NCBI GenBank assembly: GCA_050249955.1
Contig: JBFWPN010000004.1
Coordinates: 1 to 64,000, forward strand
Reading direction: 5' to 3'
Length of the DNA stretch: 64,000 bases
Source: CAVVIG01 sp050249955
GTDB lineage: Bacteria > Acidobacteriota > Vicinamibacteria > Vicinamibacterales > CAVVIG01
The notes under the pieces: model-generated
What the model saw: the letters and a program-made list of their open reading frames with translations, nothing else
What the model was told of the DNA's origin: nothing
The model's database searches: none
Shown: positions 23,866 through 31,791 of the stretch, in pieces
Layout of the letters: every line of letters begins with the position of its first letter
Position numbering within the stretch: position 1 is the first letter of the stretch
Made by a program: the position numbers and the translations under genes

Positions 23866-24849
23866 TCAGATGATGCGCGTGATGAGGGGGACCGCTTCGG
23901 TGCCTTCTTCGGGACCCTGGCCCAGGTCGCGCAGGTCGCAGTCGAAGAAGACGTCGCCGCCCATCCGGAAGACCCGATAGCGTGGGCGCCGGCACTCACT
24001 GAGGGCGTCGCGTGCCGGCAGACGGATGGCGGGCCGTCCGTTACCGATGATCAGTGGTGCGGTGGCGACCTGGAGGCGGTCGAGCAGGTCGGCCTGCAGG
24101 AACATGGACACCGTGACACCGCCACCCTCCACGAAGATCCGGTGGCAGCCGCGGTCGCGGAGCAGGCGGAGGACCGCCGCCGCATCCATGCCATTCGGCA
24201 CGTCGGACACGGCCGCGATCGCAGCGTGCCCCACGTGGGTTTCGCCTGGCCGCATCATGCTGGTGGTGGTCACGTAGAGTGTCGGTGCGGTGTCGTCGGT
24301 GAAGACCTTGTAATGCGTGCCGAGCCGCCGCGACGGGTCGAGCACCACTCGCAGGGGGTTCGGACCGGGCACCTTGCGCGTCGTGAGCTGGGGATCGTCG
24401 GCGGCGACCGTGCCTGCGCCGACCACCACCGCCTCGCAGAGCGCGCGCATCCGGTGCAGGTGCAGGATGTTCTCCTCACCGGTCACGTACTGCGACTGTC
24501 CCGAATGGGTCGCGATGAAGCCGTCGAGGCTCTGGCCCAGGTGGCCGATGGTGACCGGTTGGCGCGACGTGGCGCTGGCAATCGGCAGGTAGAGTTCGAT
24601 CAGCGCCCGTCTGGGGTCGCTGGCGGCGAGCGAGGTTTCCCACCCGGCACCGGGGCGCCAGGTGACCACGACGTCCCGGCTGGCCTCAGGGACCGGCACG
24701 AGGTTGCCCGAGGCCAGCAGTGCGTAGGACTGGTGCCGGCCCGCCGCGGCGGCCGCCTCGGCCGCCTTCGACGTCGCAAGCACGACCGTCCAGGCCGCCT
24801 CGATGGCGGCGTCGGTTTCCGGACGGGTGGCAGACGGCGGTCCCGACAT
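23866..24849 (-). CDS. RibD C-terminal (DHFR-fold) reductase
   Basis: A 327-residue protein. Residues ~110-320 form the pyrimidine-reductase/DHFR-like domain: IGHLGQSLDGFIA, VVVGAGTVAADDPQLTTR, then IFVEGGGVTVSMFLQADLLD. In riboflavin synthesis this domain reduces the ribosylamino-pyrimidine with NADPH. The N-terminal ~100 residues are not the zinc deaminase of full RibD, so only the reductase half is present. It faces the PTPS/glycosyltransferase/methyltransferase set, and a pterin or pyrimidine intermediate would suit it. The ATG at 24849 begins MSGPPSATRPE. Confidence 0.83.
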   Translation of the reverse strand: MSGPPSATRPETDAAIEAAWTVVLATSKAAEAAAAAGRHQSYALLASGNLVPVPEASRDVVVTWRPGAGWETSLAASDPRRALIELYLPIASATSRQPVTIGHLGQSLDGFIATHSGQSQYVTGEENILHLHRMRALCEAVVVGAGTVAADDPQLTTRKVPGPNPLRVVLDPSRRLGTHYKVFTDDTAPTLYVTTTSMMRPGETHVGHAAIAAVSDVPNGMDAAAVLRLLRDRGCHRIFVEGGGVTVSMFLQADLLDRLQVATAPLIIGNGRPAIRLPARDALSECRRPRYRVFRMGGDVFFDCDLRDLGQGPEEGTEAVPLITRII

Positions 24850-24880
24850 CACAGCTGACCGATTATAGACTTGGGTGCTG

Positions 24881-25711
24881 ATGCCGTCGGGCCTCGCCAC
24901 CTACTACGACCGCCTCGGCCGCTGGAATCGCGTGGCGCGTGCGATCGGCTACGGCGGCGGCAGCACGGCACTCACGGTGCACCGCGCGCTGGCCGACCCG
25001 GCCCATGGCGGGCATACATCGTTCACCCGCCTGCACGACCTGCTCGTCGAGGCACTTCCACCGCTGGGCGCGCCCCGGGTGCTCGACGCGGGGTGTGGTC
25101 TTGGCGGCACCATGCTCGCGCTGGCGCGGGCACTCGACGCCACCTGCGTGGGCATCACCCTGAGTCGGTCGCAGGCGGACACGGCAAACCTCGCGGCGTC
25201 GAGGGCAGGACTCGCTGGACGGGTGCGGGCTGAGGTGGGGAACTACGATGCCCCACCGCCGGGTCCGTTCGATCTCGTGGTGGCGATCGAGTCGCTCGCG
25301 CACAGTGCCGATCCCGCGCGGAGTATGCGCGCGCTTGCCGGTGTGCTCGCCCCGGGCGGACTGATCGCCATTGTGGACGACATGCCCGAGGCGGCAGCCG
25401 AGGGGACGGCCGACCTCGCGTCCTTCAAGCAGGGCTGGGCGTGTCCGGTGCTCTGGTCCGGGCGCCAGTACCTGGAAGCCTGTGCGCGCGAAGGCCTGAT
25501 CGTCGAGCGGCAGCAGGACCTGACGCCGCAGAGCCGGCCGCGTCCCCGGTGGCGGATCTGGAGCCTGATGCGGCTGAACCGGATGGTGCGCCGGCTTCCG
25601 GTGCGTGCACTGCGGCAGGTGATGGATTCACACTTTGGCGGCCTCGCGCTGGAGCGTCTCACACGTGCCGGACAGGTCCGCTACAGGCTCCTGGTCGTCC
25701 GGAAGCCCTGA
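24881..25711 (+). CDS. Class I SAM methyltransferase (UbiE/Erg6-type)
   Basis: A 276-residue methyltransferase. Motif I is RVLDAGCGLGGTMLALA; FDLVVAIESLAHSADP and the post-motif region LAPGGLIAIVDD resemble sterol/tocopherol-type methyltransferases. It is divergent from the RibD-like gene across 31 bases that include a TATAGA element. The ATG at 24881 is preferred over a GTG six bases earlier. It may belong to the same pathway as the neighbouring set, but the strand break leaves this open. Confidence 0.78.
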   Translation: MPSGLATYYDRLGRWNRVARAIGYGGGSTALTVHRALADPAHGGHTSFTRLHDLLVEALPPLGAPRVLDAGCGLGGTMLALARALDATCVGITLSRSQADTANLAASRAGLAGRVRAEVGNYDAPPPGPFDLVVAIESLAHSADPARSMRALAGVLAPGGLIAIVDDMPEAAAEGTADLASFKQGWACPVLWSGRQYLEACAREGLIVERQQDLTPQSRPRPRWRIWSLMRLNRMVRRLPVRALRQVMDSHFGGLALERLTRAGQVRYRLLVVRKP

Positions 25712-25737
25712 GCTTCAGGTATCCTGAGATCCTCAGC

Positions 25738-27006
25738 ATGCCGACCGACCTCGACCGCATCCTCTCCCAGTACGGCGACCTTGTCGTCCGTGTCGCCCTG
25801 AACCTCAGGAAGGGGCAGCGGCTGCTCATCATCGGGCCGCTGGCCAATGGAGGGTGTTCGCTCGAGGCGGCGCCGCTCGTGCACCGGATCACGGAGAGCG
25901 CCTACAAGGCGGGGGCCTCGCTGGTCGAGACACTGTGGGGTGACGAAGCGCTGCAGCTCGCTCGTTTCCGGCACGCGCCCCGCGACTCCTTCGACCAGTA
26001 TTCCGCCTGGTTCGGCGGTGCGCTCACCGAGCACGTCCAGGCTGGCCACGCCGTGCTCTCGATCTACGCCAACGATCCCGACCTGCTCAAGGAACAGCCG
26101 CCGGAACTGGTGGGGGCCGTCCAGAAGGCGGTCTCCAGTGCCGTGCGTCCGTTCCGCGAGCACATCTCGCGCAACGGCACGAACTGGTCCGTGGTCGCCG
26201 CGGCGTCCGCGGGCTGGGCTGCGCGCGTGTTCCCGGACCTGCCGCCCGCAGCCCGCCTGGATGCGCTCTGGAAGGCCATTGCCCGCCTGATCCGGCTGGA
26301 CCGCCCCGACCCCGTTGCCGCCTGGGAGGAGCACCTGGCGCACCTCGTGTCCCGGCGCGACTTCCTCAACGAACGCCGCTACGCCGCGCTCACGTACCGC
26401 GGGCCCGGTACCGACCTCACCCTTGGACTTCCCCCCGGGCACATCTGGACCAGCGGCCGGTCGCTCAGCCAGCACGGCATCGAGTTCGCCCCCAACCTGC
26501 CGACCGAGGAGGTCTTCACGATGCCCCACCGCAGCCAGGTGGACGGTACCGTGACGTCCACCAAGCCCCTCAGCTACGGTGGCACGCTCATCGACGGTTT
26601 CTCGCTCACCTTCGAGCAGGGGCGCGTCGTGCGTCTCTCCGCAAGCCGGGGTGAAGAGGTGCTTCGCGACCTCGTGGCCACCGACCTGGGCGCCGCCCAC
26701 CTCGGCGAAGTGGCCCTCGTGCCGCATGGCTCACCGGTGGCCCAGTCCGGCCTGCTGTTCTACAACACGCTCTTCGACGAGAACGCCGCCAGCCATCTCG
26801 CCCTCGGGGCCGCCTACAAGTTCACCATGCAGGGTGGCGAGGCGATGACCGATGAGATGTTCGAGGCCGCCGGCGGCAACCGCAGCGCCACGCACGTCGA
26901 CTTCATGATCGGCTCCGGCGAACTCGACATCGACGGCGTGCGCGGCGACGGCACCACGGAACCGCTGATGCGTCGCGGCGAATGGGCAACGCCTCTTGGA
27001 ACCTAG
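25738..27006 (+). CDS. M29-family aminopeptidase (AmpS-like)
   Basis: A cytosolic metallo-aminopeptidase of 422 residues, normal for family M29. The C-terminal catalytic domain carries the expected acidic and His residues: GIEFAPNLPTEEVFTMPHR, then LGEVALVPHGSPVAQSGLLF, FDENAASHLALGAAY and THVDFMIGS. It releases N-terminal residues from peptides with a dinuclear metal site. The ATG at 25738 starts the typical N-terminus. The last codons run into a heptad repeat array. Confidence 0.9.
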   Translation: MPTDLDRILSQYGDLVVRVALNLRKGQRLLIIGPLANGGCSLEAAPLVHRITESAYKAGASLVETLWGDEALQLARFRHAPRDSFDQYSAWFGGALTEHVQAGHAVLSIYANDPDLLKEQPPELVGAVQKAVSSAVRPFREHISRNGTNWSVVAAASAGWAARVFPDLPPAARLDALWKAIARLIRLDRPDPVAAWEEHLAHLVSRRDFLNERRYAALTYRGPGTDLTLGLPPGHIWTSGRSLSQHGIEFAPNLPTEEVFTMPHRSQVDGTVTSTKPLSYGGTLIDGFSLTFEQGRVVRLSASRGEEVLRDLVATDLGAAHLGEVALVPHGSPVAQSGLLFYNTLFDENAASHLALGAAYKFTMQGGEAMTDEMFEAAGGNRSATHVDFMIGSGELDIDGVRGDGTTEPLMRRGEWATPLGT

Positions 27007-27139
27007 AACCTAGAACTCAGAAGTCAGCACTCGGACGTCACAACTCAGAACCGAGACTGGCACGACACACGGAAGTACCACGCGAACTGGTCAGAGGTTC
27101 GAGCCTGGTTCTGAGTTCTGGGCGCTGACTTCTGGCTTC
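27000..27139. repeat. Heptad array with nested inverted repeats
   Basis: Left block units (27000-27055): aacctag, aacctag, aactcag, aagtcag, cactcgg, acgtcac, aactcag, aaccgag. Right block (27105-27139): ctggttc, tgagttc, tgggcgc, tgacttc, tggcttc. The halves are inverse copies: cagaagtcagc (27018-27028) pairs with 27124-27134, and aactcagaacc (27042-27052) with 27107-27117. The array starts inside the aminopeptidase stop region and ends ten bases before the ppa start, so the ppa leader could fold into it. Confidence 0.65.
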
Positions 27140-27148
27140 GGAGACGTA

Positions 27149-27697
27149 ATGCATCCCTGGCACGACTGCTACCTCGATGAGCGTTCGGTTGAGCGCTCCT
27201 TTCCCGTCATCGTCGAGGTCCCGAAGGGCTCGAAGAACAAGTACGAACTCGACAAGGAAACCGGCCTGCTGCGGCTCGACCGCGTGCTCTTCAGCGCCGT
27301 GTACTACCCTGCCAACTACGGGTTCATCCCCCGCACGTTCTGCGACGATGGGGACCCGCTCGATGCGCTGGTGCTGGGCCAGGAACCGCTGCACCCGCTG
27401 TCGCTGGTCGATGCGCGCGCCATCGGCGTCATGCGCATGCGCGACGAGAAGGGGCTGGACGACAAGATCATCGCGGTCAGCATCAAGGACCCGGCCTTCA
27501 ACGACTACACCGACCACCGGCAGCTGCCGCAGCACCTGCTCCGCGAAATGACCCGCTTCTTCGAGGACTACAAGGTGCTCGAGCACAAGCAGGTGGTGGT
27601 CGAGGACATCCTCGGACCCGCGGATGCGCTCAAGTACATCCGCGAGGCGATCGACCTCTACCAGCAGCTGCGACGCGGCGAACTGAAGTCCAAGTAG
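27149..27697 (+). CDS. ppa: Inorganic pyrophosphatase (family I)
   Basis: Soluble pyrophosphatase of 182 residues that hydrolyses PPi from biosynthetic reactions. The family I signature DDGDPLDALVL holds the Mg-binding aspartates. Other active-site blocks are VEVPKGSKNKYELDK and YPANYGFIPRTF, and FFEDYKVLE near the C-terminus also matches the family. The ATG at 27149 gives the usual N-terminus. The unusual part is its 5' leader, which is a heptad inverted-repeat array. Confidence 0.96.
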   Translation: MHPWHDCYLDERSVERSFPVIVEVPKGSKNKYELDKETGLLRLDRVLFSAVYYPANYGFIPRTFCDDGDPLDALVLGQEPLHPLSLVDARAIGVMRMRDEKGLDDKIIAVSIKDPAFNDYTDHRQLPQHLLREMTRFFEDYKVLEHKQVVVEDILGPADALKYIREAIDLYQQLRRGELKSK

Positions 27698-27722
27698 GAC
27701 CCATCAGCTCTGAGCTCCACCC

Positions 27723-28136
27723 TCACGGGTGGTCACCCCCGGGCGGATTCGCCTCGTCGCTCGCGGCACACGGACTCGACGTGGCCGCCGAGGCGTCTCC
27801 GCTCCGCTTGCCCTCCGTCGGCGACCAGCTCACCCTCCTCGCCTGCGCGGACGTGCCTTCCGCCCCGGCGTACATCGTCAGCTCGAACCGCTCGTATCCC
27901 TTGTTGCGCAGCTGGCGCAGCACACGATCGCTCACGGTGTCGACCGCCTCGTCGCGCGCCACGCAGACATCGGCGGTGAGCGTGCCGCCGTTCACCTGGA
28001 CGTTCGTCAGGTCCCACGGGCCGGTCCCCTCGGAACTGGTGGCCATGATGTCGGTGTCGGGTGGGGTACAGCCTGCGCAGGTGCCGGCCAGCAGGGCCGT
28101 GCCCATCCACGCCTGAAGCATTCGCAGCGTCGGCAT
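27723..28136 (-). CDS. Small putative lipoprotein
   Basis: A 137-residue protein with a signal peptide and lipobox-like LLAGTCAGC, suggesting a lipid-anchored Cys at ~23. The mature part (~60 residues of mixed alpha/beta character, then a polar Ser/Ala-rich tail) shows no domain I recognise. It is the last of a minus-strand run of envelope proteins (28.2-30.4 kb) but is separated by 63 bases. Function unknown. Confidence 0.55.
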   Translation of the reverse strand: MPTLRMLQAWMGTALLAGTCAGCTPPDTDIMATSSEGTGPWDLTNVQVNGGTLTADVCVARDEAVDTVSDRVLRQLRNKGYERFELTMYAGAEGTSAQARRVSWSPTEGKRSGDASAATSSPCAASDEANPPGGDHP

Positions 28137-28199
28137 GACCGGGCGTCATCAGGAATCGTGCCCGACTCGTGCCGGGCGCCATGCGGCTCCTGAGCCGGG

Positions 28200-28727
28200 C
28201 TAGGGGATGAGCGTGAACTTCGCCTGGCCCGTCACTGCGCTGGCAAAGCCAAGCAGTGAGCCGCCGCGGGGGCGCGCCTGGGCACTGATGCGGACGTAGT
28301 AGTCGCGGGCAGGGTCGAGCCGGGTCGTGCGGATGATGGGCAGGCGCGTGAGCGTCGTCAGCCACTGGCGCACCGCGGCGTCGTCGTCGGTGACCAGGGT
28401 TTCGTCGACCCGGCCGTCGACCATGCGCTGGAGCGTGTGGCGCCGGGTGAGGTTGTCGTACTGGTCGCTCAGGCTGACCGTCGAGCTGGCCACCGTACGG
28501 TCGACCCAGCCGGGGACCAGCATGCGGAGGTCGATCGTGTAGGTGAACGTCGTGCGAAGGCCGCTCGCGATGGCCTGACGGACCTCGTCCGTGTAGCCGT
28601 CAGCCAGTTCGACCGTGACCACGAGGCGATCATCGCTGTTGATCGGCACGATCCGCAGCGTCTCGGCCGCACGGCCAATGGCGCCGGAGAGGACCAGCGC
28701 CAGCACGAGAAATCCCAGTCGTCGCAT
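28200..28727 (-). CDS. DUF4390-family exported protein
   Basis: A 175-residue protein with a clear signal peptide (LGFLVLALVLSGAIGRA). The remainder resembles DUF4390: beta-rich, with a TIDLRMLVPGWVDRTVASS block and a closing ARDYYVRISAQARPRG segment. No enzymatic motif is visible. It is probably periplasmic. It lies in a same-strand run with a beta-barrel gene and a serine-hydrolase-like gene. Function unknown. Confidence 0.72.
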   Translation of the reverse strand: MRRLGFLVLALVLSGAIGRAAETLRIVPINSDDRLVVTVELADGYTDEVRQAIASGLRTTFTYTIDLRMLVPGWVDRTVASSTVSLSDQYDNLTRRHTLQRMVDGRVDETLVTDDDAAVRQWLTTLTRLPIIRTTRLDPARDYYVRISAQARPRGGSLLGFASAVTGQAKFTLIP

Positions 28728-28756
28728 CGAAACGCCCTAATCCTAGTACAAGCCGG

Positions 28757-29362
28757 CTACAGCCGGAACGTAAAACCCATGGTGGCGCGCCAGAAGGACA
28801 GCTTTTCCTGGCCGACGCTGACCCCGGTGGCCTCCCCTTCCGTCCGGAGCGTGCGGATGAGCCGCACGTCCCAGTTGACGCCCACGAAGTCCGACAAGAA
28901 CCCGGTGGCGCCGCCACCGACATCCCATGCCGACAGCCAGTTGGAGAACGGCAGGGCATTGAGGTTGTCGTCGAATCCCACGTGCATCATGCCCAGCCCG
29001 ACCACGGCATAGGGCCGCAGGCCGTACTGGGCGATGCGTCGCGGCATCGCCACCACCACGTTGCCGGTCACCGTGGCCACGTGGCTCCTCAGCACCAGCG
29101 TCTGTAGCGAACGGGAATCCCCGCTGAAGAAGCCGGCCGTTGTCGCCACGTCGCCTTCGATACCGAGCACCTCGCCCAGCCAGAGGCCGCTGACGCCGAG
29201 ATTGAACTTCGGCTTGCCGGCCTGCCGATCGAGATCAACGAAGGTGGTGTCCCCACCGAACGTGACGCCGCCGAACGGCTTCAACTGCCACTCGGCACGC
29301 GCGGTAGCCGGCAGCAGCGCGGCCAGCGTCGCGAGGACCAGGATACGGAGCAGGCGGACCAC
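28757..29362 (-). CDS. Outer-membrane beta-barrel protein (OmpA/OmpX-like porin fold)
   Basis: A 201-residue protein with a signal peptide (LVLATLAALLPATARA), alternating amphipathic strands with glycines (LKPFGGVTFGGDTTF, GLRPYAVVGLGMMHVGF) and a C-terminal ATMGFTFRL ending on a hydrophobic residue. This fits an eight-stranded barrel. The start is a GTG at 29362, only three bases after the upstream serine-hydrolase-like gene stop, so the two are an operon. The ligand or role is unknown. Confidence 0.75.
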   Translation of the reverse strand: MVRLLRILVLATLAALLPATARAEWQLKPFGGVTFGGDTTFVDLDRQAGKPKFNLGVSGLWLGEVLGIEGDVATTAGFFSGDSRSLQTLVLRSHVATVTGNVVVAMPRRIAQYGLRPYAVVGLGMMHVGFDDNLNALPFSNWLSAWDVGGGATGFLSDFVGVNWDVRLIRTLRTEGEATGVSVGQEKLSFWRATMGFTFRL

Positions 29363-29365
29363 CGG

Positions 29366-30430
29366 CTACCGCGTGAACAGCGACAGGAAGATCCGCGCGA
29401 ACGGCGAGGTCGTGACGTCCCCCTTCTCGAACTGGAAGGACTTCACGAGCCCCGTGCTGTTCGCCAGCAACACCAGCGTCAGGCCGCGTGAGGGCAGGGT
29501 CACCACCAGCGAGGACGACCCATTGTCGCCGCCGGATCCGAACTGCCACACCACCGACTCGCCGTTGTAACCCTGGACGAACCACCCAAGTCCATACGGC
29601 AGCGCCCGTCCCGCGGCATCCGTGCCGCTGGGGCTCCACGCCGCCTCGAGCATCTCCTCCGACACGAGATCGCCGCCGCGGAGTGCGAGGTCGAATCGCG
29701 CATAGTCGCGGGCCGAGGCGATCAGGCCGGTCGACGCGGTCAGCGTCGAGGCACTGAACGGTGCGGGGTAGACGCGCTTCGACCCGTCCACGCCGTACGG
29801 CGTGGCGAGGCGCGCGAGGGCCTCGGCGTACTGGGCCCTCTCCGCATCGTTCGGCAGTCCTTCGGCAGGCGGCGCCAGCGTGAGGATGTCCGGGCCAGGC
29901 ACCGAGTCGGCCATGGCCAGGCGATTCAGGACGTTCGAGATCGTCTCGCGGTGGGAGTCGCCGGTGCAGGCCTTCACGGCCGACGCGAGCGCATCGAGCC
30001 TGTCAGGCCGGTAGTTGAAGGCTGCGGCGGCCGACGGCCCGTTCGTGTGCGAGAGCAGCTGGTGCAGCGTGGCACCCGGTTCGGGCGCGTCCTTCCGGTA
30101 GGTGGCAATCGGTGCGTCGAGGTCGACCCTGTTCGATTCCGCACACTCGAGAATGACGGCCGCGGTGACGGTCTGGGTGAGACCATCGAGGTGCGTGGGG
30201 GTGTCGGGCCGCATGGGGAGTGCGCGGGCCACATCCTGGTAGCCGAAGCCGCGCTCCCACAGGATGTCGCTGCGCCCCACCAGCACAGCGGCGAGACCCG
30301 GAATGCCGGTCTGCTGGCGAAGGGCCTCGAGATAGTCCGCCAGGCGCGTGTACACGAGGTCTTCGGCCTGCACGGGTACACGCGCAAGGACGACGACACC
30401 GAGGACTGCGGCGAGTATGGCGCGACGCAT
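29366..30430 (-). CDS. Serine-hydrolase (PF00144) fold protein lacking catalytic motifs
   Basis: A 354-residue exported protein (signal peptide ILAAVLGVVVLARVPVQA) with the fold of class C beta-lactamase/penicillin-binding relatives (TGIPGLAAVLVG, GFGYQDVA, DLDAPIATY). At the SxxK position it reads GLTQ (83-86). The YxN position reads YRP (140-142), and the expected C-terminal H-x-G block reads FGSGGDNGSS. All three catalytic elements are therefore altered while length and fold markers are intact, so it is probably a pseudoenzyme with a binding or structural role. It is the first gene of an operon with a beta-barrel protein. Confidence 0.8.
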   Translation of the reverse strand: MRRAILAAVLGVVVLARVPVQAEDLVYTRLADYLEALRQQTGIPGLAAVLVGRSDILWERGFGYQDVARALPMRPDTPTHLDGLTQTVTAAVILECAESNRVDLDAPIATYRKDAPEPGATLHQLLSHTNGPSAAAAFNYRPDRLDALASAVKACTGDSHRETISNVLNRLAMADSVPGPDILTLAPPAEGLPNDAERAQYAEALARLATPYGVDGSKRVYPAPFSASTLTASTGLIASARDYARFDLALRGGDLVSEEMLEAAWSPSGTDAAGRALPYGLGWFVQGYNGESVVWQFGSGGDNGSSSLVVTLPSRGLTLVLLANSTGLVKSFQFEKGDVTTSPFARIFLSLFTR

Positions 30431-30803
30431 CTGTCTGGCGAACCGAGTCAAATCATACTCCCACTTCGGCTTGTCGGTCACAAGGAGTCTTCCCCACAGT
30501 CCCTGTCTGCGCGTGCGGCCGCGGGGCGGACTGCGCATGGCTGCGCTGGCTGTGGACGGAGCGCGACTGACGGGGGAAGCGAGGCGTGGGGCCGGGCGGC
30601 CCGGAGGGCGTGTTTCGGCGAGGTGATTGACCGCGTCTCCCGCCAGGAGCTTGCCCGCAGCGTGTGCCGGAGGCACGTGCCGCACAATGTTCCCGGTCGA
30701 GACCAGACGCAGCCTTGTCGCGCGTGGCCGGAGCCTGCGCAACATCGGTTCCCGGTGCTCGACGCGAGCGGCTGGCCCGCGGAGCGGCCGGGGTAGCGGG
30801 GTG
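30431..30803. other. 373-base gap with no recognised gene
   Basis: Region upstream of the serine-hydrolase-like gene and downstream of the DUF5658-like gene, both on the minus strand. A TATGAT box about 28 bases upstream of the 30430 start is a possible -10, without a convincing -35. Open frames here are GC-driven and Arg/Pro-rich with no family resemblance. No RNA gene or repeat was seen. Confidence 0.5.
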
Positions 30804-31301
30804 TTACTTGAGCGTCGCGAGCACCTTCGAGTTGTGCGCGGCGACCATGCCCATCATCACGTTCGAGGCCACCATCACGCCGACGGCACCAAGGCGGTTG
30901 CCGCTCTTCCACAAGCGTTCGGCCGCCATGATCGACGTGGCGGTCACGCCGGCCTTGAGCGCCACGAACGCCACCGGGCTCTTCACCACGTTCTTCATCA
31001 GCGGATTGGCCTCCACGGCGCCGCTGCGCAGCGCGGTGAGGGTCGAGTACGCGTCATAGCCCTGGAGCGCCGCGGAGGCGGCGTAGAGGGCAGGCAGCAT
31101 CGCTGGACGGTCGTACCTGAACGGACGCGCGGTGGCGAGGTCGGGGCTTGCGGCCGGCTCGGCGCTGGCAGTCGCCGTTGCCGCGGCAAGCATCGCCGGT
31201 GTCACGGTCAGGGCTGGGGTCTGCGCGTCGTTCGCGTCGGCCGCGTAGGCCGGCGTCACCAGCGCGGCTCCGAGGGTCAGGGCACAGAGTAGGCGTCGCA
31301 T
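30804..31301 (-). CDS. DUF5658-like small membrane protein
   Basis: A 165-residue protein with a signal peptide (LLCALTLGAALVTPAYA) and an Ala/Thr/Pro-rich stretch (~25-60). Its C-terminal helical domain has the pattern LQGYDAYSTLTALRSGAVEA then NPLM, the D...T...G..E.NP signature of DUF5658, with two to three hydrophobic helices. Function unknown. A decayed second copy of its C-terminal part lies 260 bases upstream on the same strand. Confidence 0.65.
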   Translation of the reverse strand: MRRLLCALTLGAALVTPAYAADANDAQTPALTVTPAMLAAATATASAEPAASPDLATARPFRYDRPAMLPALYAASAALQGYDAYSTLTALRSGAVEANPLMKNVVKSPVAFVALKAGVTATSIMAAERLWKSGNRLGAVGVMVASNVMMGMVAAHNSKVLATLK

Positions 31302-31791
31302 GCGTCGCTCCAGGAAGTTCGGTGCGTCACAGCACCGGTGTTGCGGGTTCCTTGAGCGAGGCGCGTGCCGGAGGCCGGCGGCTCGAAAACGTCAATGTTT
31401 ACGGGCTCGAATCCACACTCGCGCACATCTGCACGGCGTGCGGGTGCGCCACAGGCGCACACTGGACCGCGCGGTCGCGCACGTCGCCCGCGCAGCGACG
31501 CGTGCAGGACCGTGAAGACGGATGGGTGCGTCTCCCGCCGGAAGCTTGCGCAGCGGGCCGGCTGGCGGCCACCAGGCCCAGGGCGACATTCGAGGCGACC
31601 ATCACGCCGATGGCGCCCATGCGCTTTGCCGCGCGTCCACGGCCGCTCGCGCCAATGGTCGAGGTCGCGTGCCTGACACACAATGCGACAACTGCCGGGC
31701 GGTGTCGGGGGTATGCTGCACCTGCCCTGAACGCGGTGCGATTGTCGGCGCCACGTCCGCCGCATTCATGGGCTTTGAGGAACGATGACCC
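31302..31791. other. 490-base gap holding only a gene remnant
   Basis: Region between the DUF5658-like gene (-) and the hybrid kinase gene (+). The only interpretable content is the decayed DUF5658-like fragment at 31561-31675. An AGGAA ribosome-binding site about ten bases before the kinase ATG and a TATGCT box near 31711 could serve the kinase gene. The rest gives Arg-rich frames without family likeness. Confidence 0.5.
31561..31675 (-). pseudogene. Remnant of a second DUF5658-like gene
   Basis: Read on the minus strand, one frame gives ATSTIGASGRGR, then AAKRMGAIGVMVASNVALGL. This aligns with ATSIMAAERLWKSGNRLGAV and GVMVASNVMMGMV of the intact gene at 30804-31301. The fragment has no start, no signal peptide and no N-terminal or NPLM region, and downstream the frame runs into unrelated Arg-rich sequence. 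It looks like the eroded end of a tandem duplicate. Confidence 0.6.

Noticed and set aside
27094..27105. tRNA T-arm-like GAGGTTCGAGCCT
   Set aside because: No acceptor stem, anticodon arm or CCA context could be built around it, and the sequence belongs to the heptad inverted-repeat region.
29366..30430. Functional beta-lactamase or esterase resistance gene
   Set aside because: The catalytic Ser and Lys positions, the YxN motif and the H-x-G region are all replaced.
30627..31292. 221-codon plus-strand frame opposite the DUF5658-like gene
   Set aside because: Arg/His-rich shadow frame; the minus-strand frame has a signal peptide and a recognisable domain pattern.
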